Translations under genes and position numbers: made by a program
Shown here: one piece after another, positions 1-13,200 of the stretch
Numbering within the stretch: position 1 is the stretch's first letter
Layout: every line of letters starts with the position of its first letter
The notes under the pieces: generated by a model
Told to the model about the DNA's origin: nothing
The model's input: the letters and a program-made list of their open reading frames with translations, nothing else
The model's database searches: none
NCBI RefSeq assembly: GCF_032452875.1
Contig: NC_083877.1
Location: forward strand, 51,633,724-51,697,723
Length of the DNA: 64,000 bases
Reading direction: 5' to 3'
From: Bos javanicus
Taxonomy: Eukaryota > Chordata > Mammalia > Artiodactyla > Bovidae

Positions 1-41
1 GATGTTTACCAAGTTGTTTTTTTAGAAGTTCCCCAGAGATC

Positions 42-157
42 TTTATTTGTAGATAGGACAGACAACCTCTGAACTAAGTGTACTTAGCAATCTTATTACT
101 CATAAAAACAAACATGTCACTTATTACTCCAAACAAACATGTCACTCCAAATTTATT
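42..157 (-). promoter_or_regulatory. Candidate AQP9 polyadenylation signals
   Basis: On the minus strand AATAAA occurs at 157-152 and again at 47-42, the first about 965 nt beyond the AQP9 stop. I found no other AATAAA between the stop and position 1. Whether either is used cannot be decided from sequence, and the real 3' end may lie outside the window. Confidence 0.3.
92..144. repeat. Two-copy tandem repeat, unit about 25-28 bp
   Basis: The units at 92-119 and 120-144 both begin CTTATTACTC and end ACAAACATGTCA. They differ by a 3-nt indel and one substitution. The repeat lies next to the candidate polyadenylation signals in the AQP9 3' region. Confidence 0.8.
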
Positions 158-389
158 TCAAATAGGAAATGCCAGTAGTTTCAGAGCAAGAAGAAATTCC
201 ATATGTCAGTCTATTACTGTCTATTAAAGGCCCCTGGAGACTTTTCACATGTGCTTTTTGTTGTTCTGTTACCATTACACAACACTTGAGAAACTGGATG
301 GTCTGGGAATTCTGAGCTTTATGACAGTTTGACCAAAGTGTATCACTTGACGTAGACCAATTTCTCATGCTTGTAATTCACAGACACTT

Positions 390-557
390 TTTTTTCACAC
401 TTTTAATTTTATATTGGAGTATGGTCGATTGACAGTGCAGTGACAGTTTCATTTCAGGTGGACAGAAAAGGGACTCAGCCATACACACACATGTATCCAT
501 TCTCCCCCAAACTCCCCTCTCATCCAGACTGCCTCATAACATTGAGCAGAGTTCCCT
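390..557 (-). mobile_element. L1 3'-end fragment, antisense
   Basis: A T-run is followed by TTTTAATTTTATATTGGAGT and later by ATTGAGCAGAGTTCCCT. This is the reverse complement of an artiodactyl L1 3' UTR. It lies in the AQP9 3' UTR or just downstream. Subfamily not assigned. The stretch at 558-940 shows nothing recognisable. Confidence 0.55.
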
Positions 558-941
558 AATTCACTGACTCTTGACTAAAGTGACAGGGAGGTGCCTGACC
601 AAGAGGAAATTCCCAGAATGTACAATGCTGGGATGGTCAGGAAGATCAAGACTTAGCAAGACTAAGGGTGGCCTAGGAAGGGTCACCCTTAGTCACCTCT
701 GATAATGTGCTTCAGCAGATGAAAAATATGGGCTACCTCTTCCCTTTGCAGTGTTTCTGGGAATAAAATCAGACAATGGCAGTCTTTATAACTTAGGATC
801 CAGAAGAATGTTGCCCAGGCTGTGTGCAAATTCTGGCAGCTGCCAGTCCTGCTTCTGGTGAGCCAGGAGGAGCTGGTCAAACTTTTTGTGCAGTTATTAA
901 TCTAATATGTATAGGATGCATTCAATGATGTTCAACTTTCC

Positions 942-1110
942 ATGGGACCTTAGGCAACTCAACTTCCCTAAGATTTTGTTTTCTTATTTGAAAGATGAGC
1001 AGCTTGATACTTACCCTAGATGGTCACTAGGAGGATTCAATTAGATAATGTGTGTGAAGATGCTTTGTGAAAGGTAAAGCCCAGTAGGTAGCCAACTGTA
1101 AACCCAGACC
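942..1110 (+). mobile_element. MIR SINE remnant
   Basis: The order CCTTAGGCAACTCAACTTCC, then GAAAGATGAG, then GAGGATTCAATTAGATAATG follows the MIR core and 3' part. It is diverged and lies directly 3' of the AQP9 stop codon. Confidence 0.6.
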
Positions 1111-1121
1111 TGAGCACGCTA

Positions 1122-1296
1122 TTACATGATTGCATTCAGTTCATATTTCTCTAGTTTGTCCTCTGGTTGTTCTGCCTCCAAGTCTGGGTTCAGATCTGGG
1201 TGGTGGATTTCAATGAGAAGAAAATAGACGAGGCCTCCAGCAGCAGCACCAACCAAAGGTCCCACTACAGGAATCCACCAGAAGTTATTCCCAACT
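1122..1296 (-). CDS. AQP9: AQP9 exon 6, coding part (residues 238-295 and stop)
   Basis: This exon encodes helix 6 (NNFWWIPVVGPLVGAAAGGL) and the cytosolic tail, ending EKYELNAIM before TAA at 1124-1122. The acceptor is TTTGTTTGCTTTCAG. The tail differs from the human one mainly at its start. The last four residues are NAIM where I remember SVIM in human AQP9. The 3' UTR continues towards position 1. Confidence 0.97.
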
Positions 1297-4200
1297 CTGA
1301 AAGCAAACAAAGAAATCAGTGATACATCGCTTGGTCTTCCTTCTAGTATCACTGCTAGTTACTCACTAACCAGCTAGTTGTTCTCCTACTCATGGCTCTT
1401 TTTAAATCAGCAAGAGCTAAGTAGAATGGCACTCATGGTAGCTTGGTAGCCAGTACCCTTTCATTGGCTGGACCCTCTTGAGTTGGATGTGCTGGGCTTA
1501 AAGGGAGGAGTAGGTTCCCTGCCTGGCCTTACTGGTAAGCAAGGTCATCTGCATCCTATGATTGAGAGGATGCTGGAAAAATGTCTGTGTTAATTGCTTA
1601 AAGGTACTGTTTTGTAGGATACTGATTTCAGTTGACCAATTCCATTGTTCTGTTAATACCTGTGAGAGAAATGTCCCATTTATTTCCCTTTCAGAAAACA
1701 TAGCCCCTGAACCCATGGCAGCAGTTGAGGGCATCTAGGGCAAGTTCAGGTCAATTATTTAGGAGTTGCCTTTCCCTCATACTGAAGTGGTGAGTCCTGG
1801 GGATTGTGAACGGAAGGGAGATGTGGAGAGATTCCTGGACATGATTGGTGGATGAGGGCAATCATGAGATAAACAATCAGGAAGCATTTGTCAATGAATG
1901 AATTAAAAACTCAAAGGTAGATATATGAATTAAATACTAAATAGAATTTAATCCCATACTTATATTTTGAGGTCACAGCTTACTCAAATGTATTTTCTGA
2001 TAAGGATTCCCTCTCCCCTCCAGAAGTTCTCAGTGTCAGTACATTATTTTGGAGGTCTAGTTCTGGGAGAAATCAGGTGTCTCTGTGAATTGTCACCATT
2101 TCTTTTCGGGACAGAAAATCCATTTAGATAATTCAGTAGAAAGGACCATGAGTGCTCTGAAGCAAGTAAAACTATACAGTATAGTTGTGTAGTTGTTTAA
2201 GGATATGTGCATTTGAGATAAAACTTTTTAAAAAAAGGATAATTATGAACAAAAAGTTCAGGGTAATGCAGAGGAGGCAGAGGAAACAAAAGGAACACAA
2301 CTCTGCATAGGAATTTCACAGTGTTTTATTTGGGGAACATATTTATGGCTGCTATTTACAATTTTATTTTTAATAACTATACATATTTCCATGGAACTGT
2401 TTGTATCAAACTTTTATTAGAAAGAATAATAAAGGAAATGTTATATTATTTAATATAATATTTTTAATAAAATTATTTTTAAAATAATAAAGGGGGGCCT
2501 ATTCTAGAATCCATGAGACCTAGTTCTAATCTCAGGAGTGTCCTGGGTTCAGAGCACTTAGCACATTGCTCTGTGTGTGTGTGTGCACACGCTCAGTGGT
2601 GTCTGACTCTTTATGACTCTACAGACTGTAGTCGCCAGGCTCCTCTGTCCATGGGATTCTCTACTCCAATGGAGTGGGCTGCCATTTCCTCCTCCAGAGA
2701 ATCTTCCCAACCCAAGCATTGAAACCAAGTCTCCCATGTTTCCCGCATTGGCAGACAGGTTCTTTACCACTGAGCCACCTGGGATCTCAGGACTACAGAA
2801 GGTCTTTGAGCAAATCTCCCCATCTCTGAGCTTCATACTTCCATCTATACCGTGGTCCTTTCCACCTGTATCATGCAAGCACTCTCTTAGATCCTGAATC
2901 TTAGATCATAAATGCAGGCTCCAGGGAAGAGCACTGAGATTGAGCACAGTGGCCACCAGATGGCACTCTTACTGTGCAGGAAAGAGGACGTTGCACTCCA
3001 CTCTTCACACAGACCTTTATCCCATGCCTCCAAATTTTCTATGAAAAGAATTTTCTGTGAGAGGCACCTTCTCTTCAGCACATGCTGCTACTGTTTAATC
3101 AGTTGTGTCCAACTCTGCGACCCCCCTAGGCTGTAGCCCACCAGCCTCCTCTGTCCATGGGATTTCCCAGGCAAGAATATTGGAGTGGGTTGCAATTACC
3201 TTCTCCAAGGGATCTGCCTGACCCAGGGATCGAACTCACATCTCCTGCTTGGCAGGTGAAGTCTTTACCACTGAGCCACTGGGGAAGCTGTCTTCAGCAC
3301 ATGAAGTGAGTCTAACCACCTCATTTGGTCCATCACTTCCTTTTTTTCCAGCGCTGTTTTGTGGTGAGTCTCTCACTGTCATTTAACAGGTTAGGGGCCA
3401 AGATACCTGCCAGCATGCATGTCCTCCTTTCACTGTCTGGACCCTCTTGAACAGGATATTTTGTGCTAAGGTCACAAGGCTTAAATGGACGAGATTTGAC
3501 GTGGCTTCCTGCCTGGCCTTTCAGGTAAACAAGGTCATTGGGGTGCTATGATTTGGGGGGATACCATAAAACTGTGTCAGTTGCATAGGGTACTATCATT
3601 AAGGATTCATTTCTTTAGCTAAGTTATTTTTAAAATTAACAATACCCCTGAGATCCTTCACCTATTAAGCTATTAACACTTTAATGTGAATTAGTGAAGA
3701 CCACTTGCTTACATTCTAATGTGTGTGTGTGTGTGTGTGTGTGTGAGTTGCTCAGTCATGTCTGACTCTTTGCAACCCCATGAACTGTAGCCCACTAGGC
3801 TCCTCTGTCCATGGGATTCTCCAGGCAAGAATACTGGAGTGTGTTCCCATTTCCTTCTCCAGGGTATCCTCCTGACCCAGGGATCAAACCCAGGTCTTCT
3901 GCATGGCAGGCAGATTCTTTACCATCTAAGCCACCAGGGAAGCCCAAGAATACTGGAGTGGGTAGCCATTCCTTTCTCCAGGGGATCTTCCCGACCCAGG
4001 GATGGAACCCCAGTCTCCCTCATTGTAGGCAGATTCTTTACTGTCAGAGCCATCAGAGAAGCCCTTTTACATCCTAATATTTAAGGGAAAGCAAGAGTCA
4101 GCTAGGGTCTGTCTTGCCCTTGTCAGACCCTGGGGAACCTACTCCCCTGTCATCCTTACTTCTTGCCATACAGGGGCAAATGAGGGTCTGAGAATAAGGC

Positions 4201-7200
4201 AGTCTAGGTTTCATCTGAGATCCTAGATGTGGATTCAAACTAGGAAATCTCCTGAGATGACTGTCTTGGGTGGAAAACCCTGAAAGGATGGAACTCTAGG
4301 GACCCTTTGGAATCCTGTTACCTCTCAAAGGTTTTCTTTTGAACTTTTGGTAGAGGATTATCAGTCAGCCTAGCTATTTGATAACTGGTATCTGCCCCTT
4401 CTACTCCCTTTTAATTTCTTTTATATAATGATGTCAGATGAATTTTTGGTAAATTGAAGTTCTAAACACATCAAACTTTTGCCCTAAATCCTTTGCTACT
4501 CCCTATACTCTATAGAAAAGACAGCAACAAAAATCCCAGAGTCTTGTTCTAGAAATCTAGTCCTCTGTGATCTGAAACAATTGCCCTTCCAAGTTTCTTC
4601 ATACAGCCTTCCAACTAGACTAGATTGTGTATCATTTTAATATGCTGTCTTTAGATACAGATGCCTCTCTGCTTGAAACAGCCTCTCTGTCCCTGATTGA
4701 ACATGTCCAAATACTATAAAATGCCCCTACTTCCACTCCCATAGTTCCTAAATTTGGAGCTGCAAGTCTTCTCTCAATTCCTGGGGTTAGTCATTTGACA
4801 GCTTCAACCTATGTTCACGCTCTGAAACAGAACATAAACAAAGCAGTGAAGGGCAGCAATAGTAAAGGGCATCTTTAGCACTAGGCCTTAAATAAGGGAT
4901 TAGGAAGCCGCATGGATGAATGAATGCGTGCATGAGGGGGAAAATCCTGATCCTGAGGGATGCGGTGCTCAGAGTTTGGCATTAGGTGATTTCAACATCA
5001 CAGATGTGGGCTCCTGCCATATACTCAACAAAGCAAAGAGAACAGGCAAGACCTGTTTTAGAACCACCATCACACTTAGAGCTTTGGGTGAATCACCAAG
5101 CAAGGCTCAAAGCGAGGCCAGCTTACTCTGGCGCGTCTTTGTTTTAGGCGTCTGTGTGAAGCTCACAGAGGTGTCTTGGTGGCGAGGTGAGGACAGTGGT
5201 CTCCTGGAGTGAACCTCAGGAAATTGGAATGAAAGGAAACTCATGGGTTCATTCTGGGCTTTGGAAATAAGGAGACCTTTAACATGTTCTCAGTGGTCCA
5301 CTGGAAGAACACACAGGATCCATCCTAGCTGTGAACGTTGTGTTCCACCTTTTCATGGTCTAGTATGGTCATTCTGGAACAGAGCTCCTCAGCTATGGCA
5401 CTCTGAGCATTTTTGTTTGTGGGGATCTGTCCTGGGTACTGTAAGATGCTTAGCAGTATCCCCCGTTGGACTCTACCCACTAGATACTGGTGACAGGTTC
5501 TGCCCCCACCATGCCCAGCTGTGACAACCCGAAGTGTCAACATGCATTGCCAAACATCCTTGGGGGCAAAATTACCACTGGCTGAGAACCACTGCTCTAG
5601 AAGATTCATTGTGTTGTTTGTTCCTTAAAGATAGGGTATGCTGGGGACTTTCCTGGTGGTCCAAATGGTTAAAAATCTGCCTGGTGATGCAGGGGACATG
5701 TGTTCAATCCCTGGTCAGGGAACTAAGATCCCAAATGCCACAGAGCAACTAAGCCTGCGTACCACAACTGGAGAGCCTGTGCACTGCAACAAAAGATTCT
5801 GCATGACGTGGTGAAAATCCCGTGTGCCACACTAAGACACGACACAACAAAAGAAAGAAACAAAAAAGACAGGGGATGATGCTTGATTCTTTTTGTATCC
5901 TTCATCTCCTAGAACATATGCGGCACAGAGCATTTATCCATTCTTTTGTTCAATAGCTTTCATTGAATAGCTTTCTATGTGCTGGATCCTATTTCAGTCA
6001 CTGCAGACAAAGCAGTGAAAACGCGGTTAAGGCCCCTGTCCTCACAATGCTTTCTCTGTAGTGGCTCCAGTGCTGCCAGTGGTGGTGATTAGAATAGCGT
6101 CGGTGATTGCTCTCTGTCTCTTCGTCTCCCTCCCCCTTCTCTTTCCCTGTCTTACACACACACACCACATCATAAATCACCAGTGATAACGTTCCACACT
6201 TCTGACGAGGGTGCTCTTACCCTCACCCTCCCATCTGCGCTCTCTTGGATCTCCAGGTCGAAGCCCAGCCCTCCCCATTGAGGCGCAGCGTGAATCTTCC
6301 TCCCTCTTCCCCAATCATTTTGTTACTTACGTGAACACCTCAAAGCCCCAACCTGCCAAAGCAGTGAAAAGTCTGGGACTCAGGTCTCGAGCCGGGTTCA
6401 TGGCACAGCCACTGTTCATTCCCAGAGAGGAGGCGATGGTAACAATCAGGAAGCCAATGACAACAGGCTCTAGGCCTCTGGGGACTCCCAAGTTTCTCGA
6501 GTCAAAAATGGCAAAGATGACAATGAGGAGGAACATGGTGGCCACTACCTGGGTGAGGAGAAAATGTACGAGGGGTTCAGCTTATATTCTTCCCACTGGC
6601 CCACCTCAAAATGCACCCCCTATTGTTAAAAACAAACCTAATAATAAGCAACATACACTGGCTGAGCACTGTCAGAGCCTTTTCTTCTTCTTAGCAGTCC
6701 TAGACATGAGTGCTAATCTCTCTGTCCTTAACAGACGAGTTACCTGACTGAGGTGACGCAGTCAGTGGCAATCAGGTGTGGATACAGAGAGTTTAACTCT
6801 AGACACTCTATCTCAACTACTCTGACCTGTTAAGCTGCTACCAGATAAATAGAGGGCAAGCTGCAGGCTGGAGAAATGAACAAAGGGGCTCATTCAAATT
6901 GGTGAGAAAAACGATGTGAGACATCAATAGATACACGGGCAAAGGAAATGAAACGACAGTTCATAAAAGAAAAATAGATTTGAAAAACAAGTAAGTGGGG
7001 AAAACTGATTTGTAATGAAAAAAATGCAAGCAATACCAAATATTAGGGAAATGATATCAGTTCTCTCAGGCTTTCCTGGTTGAACTAATCAAGTTATTAC
7101 TTTTGAAAGCCAATTTAACAATGATTTAGCAATATGTATTTTAAAAAGCCCATAAATGTGTGTACTCAGTTGGACCCAGTTGGATATTTGAGAACTACAC

Positions 7201-10200
7201 CTTGGAAATAATCTAAAATATGGAAAAATAATACAATGAATATGCAGATACATAATTAAGCATTATTTATAGTACTGGAAACCTGGATTCCACATCACCA
7301 GGGCAAAAGCAATTGTGTAGTGCCCATTCTATAGTCTATTATACAGCCACTAAAAACAATAAATATGAACTCTGTGTGTACAATGTGATGATTGAATATT
7401 TACCTCGATTAACATGAAATATTTTTCTAGGTTAACATGAAAATGAACAGGTATGTTTTAAGAAAAAAAAATTAGAAAACAAAAACTATGTGGTAACATT
7501 TAAAAAAAAATCGGAGGCCTTCCTTGTGGCTCAGTTGGTAAAGAATCTGCCTGCAATGCAGGAGACTCGGGTTTGATTCGTGGGTCATGAAGATCTGCCG
7601 GAGAAGGAAATAACAACCCACTCCAGTATCCTTGCCTGGAGAACCCCCATGGACAGAGGAGTCTGTCGGGCTACAGTCTGTGGGGTCACAAAAGTCAGAC
7701 ACGACTGAGCGACTAAGCACACACATGTGGTAAAATTTAAAAATACTTATGACATTAGGTAAAAAATTATATGTGTATTACATTTTATACTTGAAAATAA
7801 CATAAAAGACAAGTTGTAAGGGATTATACAAACAATAATAGCAGGTATCTTGAAGTGATGTGGTATAGTGGGTGTTTCCTCCAGTCTCTACTTTCTAAAA
7901 TTTCTAAACTATTATTTGGAAATTGTATTACTGTTTTACTGTAACAACTAAATGACAGCCACTCTTTACCAGATATTTATTATGTGCCAGGTACTTCATT
8001 GCTTTTTCTCATTAGAACCTCACACTAATCTGTGAGATAAATCCTATTTATTCACAATTTACAGATGAGGAAAGGAGGATTGAAAGAGGTTAAGAAACTT
8101 GCCCAAGGGCACAGAGCTCCTAAGCAGAAGAATCAGGATGAGACTCAGACAAGTGATTTAAGACCAGAACAGTTGTGCTATTGGCTACATGACAAATGCT
8201 TGGATGCCCCTTGTTTAAATGTCAAAAAGGAGAGACACTTCTAGCTTCCTGGAGAGTCTAGATAAACCTATACATCTGGGGAGACACCGAGGACCCTCAG
8301 CTCGCCTACCACACTTCACAGGTCTTGAACTGAGAACAAAACGTCTTTTCTCCAGATCTCTACATTTACATGATGTGAACAAATGAGACAGTTTCGCAAA
8401 GCAAACCCCATTTGCCCGTATGGGGTTGAAAGGTCCACTCCTCCACTTTTCTCTGAACTTTCACATCTGTTGATGTGAAACAAGGGTACTTTTTAAAGAG
8501 GAAGCAGGAAACTCAGTGGTTCAACTTTGGCAAGCACAAGAATTTGTCAGCAAAGCTTGGGTTATGCTTAGGGACCTCCAACTTTGGAAACACAGACTTT
8601 CCTTTCTGATAGGCCTGTAATGTTCCTATGCATCCTCCTTATTAGATTATGTCTTTTCACTGAACTTGGGTCTTTGTTGCATATACACTTACTTGTTCTG
8701 CAAATGCATTCACCAGAGACAGATACGGAGCTGGGTATGTTGCGAAAATGTGTGCTGTTGCATTTTCTCCCACGATGAGCAGTTTTCCACCAGCAAAAGA
8801 CATAAACGCATCTATGGAAGACAGAGCTCTGGCACATTAGTGTCCTCTGGGCAGAAGAGAGGGAGACTTATGCCAGGTCTTGTGCTGAGCAAGTACAGAC
8901 AAATAGCCAGGTTCAGTTTGGCAGATCCATATCATTTGCCTCTCTTCGTCTCATAGTATGGTAGTTTTAGAGATGCCCAGAGAGCTCCCACGGAGAAGGC
9001 AATGGCGCCCCACTCCAGTACTCTTGCCTGGAATATCCCATGGATGGAGGAGCCTTGTAGGCTGCAGTCCTCGAAGTCACTAAGAGTCGGACACGACTGA
9101 ACGACTTCACTTTCACTTTTCACTTTCATGCATTGGAGAAGGAAATGGCAACCCACTCCAGTGTTCTTGCCTGGAGAATCCCAGGAACGGGGAAGCCTAG
9201 TGGGCTACCATCTATGGGGCTGCACAGAGTCGAACACGACTGAAGCGACTTAGCAGCAGCAGCAGCAGAGAGCTCCCAGGGTGACGGGTCAGAGAAAGAA
9301 AGCCCTGGCTGCCCTGGATGGTTCTCTCCACACTTGAGCCAAATCCTTATTCAGTGGGTCGTGGGAACCAGTTTTCTCTAAGGGGAATTGTTGGAATTTG
9401 CAAGATTGACTAAAGGCCAAAGTGAAGCTTAGACCTGCTCTGGGCAGAATCCATGATTCCCAGAGGGTTCTCAGTAACCCCTAATACCAGTCCAGCATTT
9501 GAGGGCATCAAGTACAGTGAAGATGCCCTTAGAACAAGAGACACAGTAGACCCTGACATACCCAGTGTGGTCTAGGTTGTCCCAGACCCCCAGGCCTCTC
9601 CTGACCCAGCCTCTGACTCTCCAGGTTTCTGGTCTGATCTTGAGTTGTCCTTTTGTTTTCTTACACTCTATTTCTTAGGATAGTCTGCGGGAAGAGGTGC
9701 CTTTCCACAGGTACCTCTATTAGGCTTGGCTCATAAACTCTAGTTTCCTGAGTGTTCCAGCTTGAGAGTTATAAGGTATTGAGATTTACTTTGGGTTAGA
9801 TAGAAGGAGATACTTTAACAGTGGATTTTATGGAACCCCAAGATGGCACCCCACTCCAGTGTTCTTGCCTGGAGAATCCCACGGACGGGGGAGCCTGGTG
9901 AGCTGCCGTCTATGGGGTCGCACAGAGATGGACATGACTGAAGGGACTTAGCAGCAGCAAGATTTTTTAGTTTGAAAGGGTTCCGAAGTCATCTAGTTCA
10001 TTCCCTCGTTTTCCAGAGGAGGAAACTGAGACCAATAAGGTCAGATGACTTATTGAAGCCACACAGCTACTTACTTAGTTCATATGGAACTAAAGTCTGG
10101 TTCTTCCATTGTCAGAACTTTGATTCCCCCAGGACTGCTGCCAAATGGAAGCCCTGGCTATTGGACAAAAGGGAGATGGGGTTCCCTACCCACCCCATTT

Positions 10201-13200
10201 CTCTACTGTGTTCCTTCCCTCAAAGGCTTTGCTCCAAATTCCTTCTCTAAATATTTACTCATCATTCCTTTGAGAGAAGTCAATGGTTTCTCTCCCAGCC
10301 AATTCAGAGAAAGGTATGGAGAAGCCAGGGCCCTGTTGCTTCTTTGGCATTGTTTACACTGTAGTACTGGTTGGGTCTAAAGATAGAATTCCTTTATGTT
10401 CTCCCCTTCATTTAAGTTGTGATCGTTTTCATTAAGAGGCTTCATGAATGCACCCTGAGAATAATGTTGGCCCCATTAACTAGAACTTAGGACCCTTAGA
10501 AGGGCTTCCTTGGTAGCTCAGATGGCAGAGAATCCACCTGGAATACAGGAAACCCAGGTTTAATCCCTGGGCTGGGAAGATCCCCTGGAGAAAGGAATGG
10601 CAACCCACTCCAGTATTCTTGCCTAGAGAATTCCATGGACAGAGGAGCCTGGCGGGCTGCAGTCCATGGGGTTGCAAAGAGTTAGACACAACTGAGCAGC
10701 CAACACTTTCACTTTCATTCAGGACACTTAGAACTGCCTGTCAAGTGTGTGATAGACTGTGTCCTGTTCTTCCTATCTCACCTCTTCCTGCCAAGTAATC
10801 CTGAATTTCAGCTTACACTCAGCTGTCCCTAATCTCTGGACTTAGGGCCCTACTCACCATAGTAAATGCCGAAGAGGGTCGCAGCCCCTGCAAAGGCTCC
10901 CAAGAACTGGGCCCCCACATAAAAGGGGAATTTGAACCACTTCATCCGTCCAAAAAGACACAATGCAAAAGAAACAGCTGGGTTGATGTGGCCACCTGCA
11001 AAGAAGACAAGGTGATTAAGAAAGCCAGAGGGCAGGCCAGGGAGAACTATTGTGAAGAAAAGCTTATCTAGGGACTGCAGGCAGAACTCAGTCTTCTAGG
11101 CAAGGAACCATATGTGAGGACACAGAGGGGTGTGTGTGTGAGAGTGGGGAGGAAGAGAGGACTATTAATCCTCATGGCATCATTAGATATTTTTCAGGAA
11201 GTTTAGCTTTCTCAAAGTCAAATTTACAAACAAACTTGTACTCAAATGGCTTATTTTCCATCTCTGTCTATTTATGTCTATCATTCTATCTATCATCTCT
11301 CTCTACTGGGCTTTCAGTTCAGTTTAGTCGCTCAGTCGTATCCGACTCTTTGCAACCCCATGGACTGCAGCACACCAGGCCTCCCTGTCCATCACTAACT
11401 CCCAGAGCTTGCTCAAACTCATGTCCATCGAGTCAGTGATGCCATCCAACCATCTCATCCTCTGTCATCCCCTTCTCCTCCTGCCTTCAATCTTTCCCAG
11501 CATCAGTGTCTTTTCAAATGACTCAGTTCTTTGCATCAGGTGGCCAAAGTATTGGAGTTTCAGCTTCAGCATTAGTCCTTCCAATGAATATTCAGGATTG
11601 ATTTCCTTTAGGATGGACTGGTTGGATCTCCTGGCTGTGACTCTCAAGAGTCTTCTCCAACACCACATCTCAAAAGCATCAATTCTTCAGTGCTCAGCTT
11701 TCTTTATAGTCCAACTCTCACATCCATACATGACTACTGGGAAAACCATAGCTTTGACTAGATGGACCTTTGTTGTCAAAGTAATGTCTCTGCTTTTTAA
11801 TATATGTCTAGGTTAGTCATAGCTTTTCTTCCAAGCGTCTTTTAATTTCATGGCTTCAGTCACCATCTGCAGTGATTTTGGAGCCCAAGAAAATGAAGTC
11901 TGTCCTTGTTTCCATTGTTTCCCCATCTATTGCCATGAAGTGATGGGACCAGAGGGGCCATGGTCTTTGTTTTTTGAATGTTGAGTTTTAAGCCAACTTT
12001 TTTACTCTCCTCTTTCACTTTCATCAAGAGGCTCTTTAGTTCTCCTTTGCTTTCTGCCATAAAGGTGGTGCGTCATCTGCATATCTGAGGTTATTGATAT
12101 TTCTCCTGGCAATCTTGATTCCAGCTTGTGCTTCTTCCAGCCCAGCGTTTCTCATGATGTACTCTGTATAGAAGTTAAATAAGCAGGGTGACAATATACA
12201 GCCTTGACATATTCCTTTCTCAATTTGGAACCAGTCTGCTTTTCCATGTCTGGTTCTAACTGTTGCTTCTTAACCTGCATACAGATTTCTCAGGATGCAG
12301 GTAAGGGGGTCTGGTACTCCCATCTCTTTAAGAAGTTTCCACAGTTTGTTCTACTGGGCTTTGCCTATCTATAAATCAATAACCCCAAGATCAGATCAGA
12401 TCAGTCGCTCAGTTGTGTCTGACTCTTTGCGACCCCATGAATCGCAGCACGCCAGGCCTCCCTGTCCATCACCAACTCCCGGAGTTCACCGAGACTCACG
12501 TCCATCGAGTCAGTGATGCCATCCAGCCATCTCATCCTCTGTTGTCCCCTTCTCCTCCTGCCCTCAATCCCTCCCAGCATCAGAATCTTTTCCAATGAGT
12601 CAACTCTTCGCATGAGGTAGCCAAAGTACTGGAGTTTCAGCTTTAGCATCAGTCCTTCCAAAGAAATCCCAGGGCTGATCTCCTTTAGAATGGACTGGTT
12701 GGATCTCCTTGCAGTCCAAGGGACTCTCAAGAGTCTTCTCCAACACCACAGTTCAAAAGCATCAATTCTTTGGCGCTCAGCCTTCTTCACAGTCCAACTC
12801 TTACATCCATACCTGACCACAGGAAAAACCATAGCCTTGACTAGACGAACCTTTGTTGGCAAAGTAATGTCTCTGTTTTTGAATATGCTATCTAGGTTGG
12901 TCATAACTTTCCTTCCAAGGAGTAAGCGTCTTTTAATTTCATGGCTGCAGTCACCATCTGCGGTGAATAACCCCAAAGAGATTGATATAAACTGTTAGCT
13001 TCAGTATATTTTAAAATCAATATATTTATATAATATACTTAGTGGATTTAATTCTATATCTAGTAATTCCTAAGTCCCTGTCCAGAGGATATAGAAATAA
13101 TATTAGGACTGAAAAAGAAACATGTCTTTAATGTCCCTCCCTTGGTGGGCTGTACCTCTCACTGAGGTAAGGGGCTCAGTTTATTTTGAGGTGGTCACAA

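Noticed and set aside
2529..2792. ATCTCAGGA on both sides of the Bov-tA near 2571-2784 as its TSD
   Set aside because: The left copy is separated from the SINE 3' end by about 33 bp of non-SINE sequence, so the match may be chance.
6211..6747. Open frame of 178 codons on the plus strand
   Set aside because: It overlaps AQP9 exon 5 in antisense. The exon constraint on the other strand explains the openness, and the predicted protein matches nothing I know.
12401..12976. Open frame of 191 codons on the minus strand
   Set aside because: It is the C-terminal part of a 5'-truncated Bov-B reverse transcriptase with TSDs, with no promoter or start of its own. It is a retroposon remnant, not a host gene.
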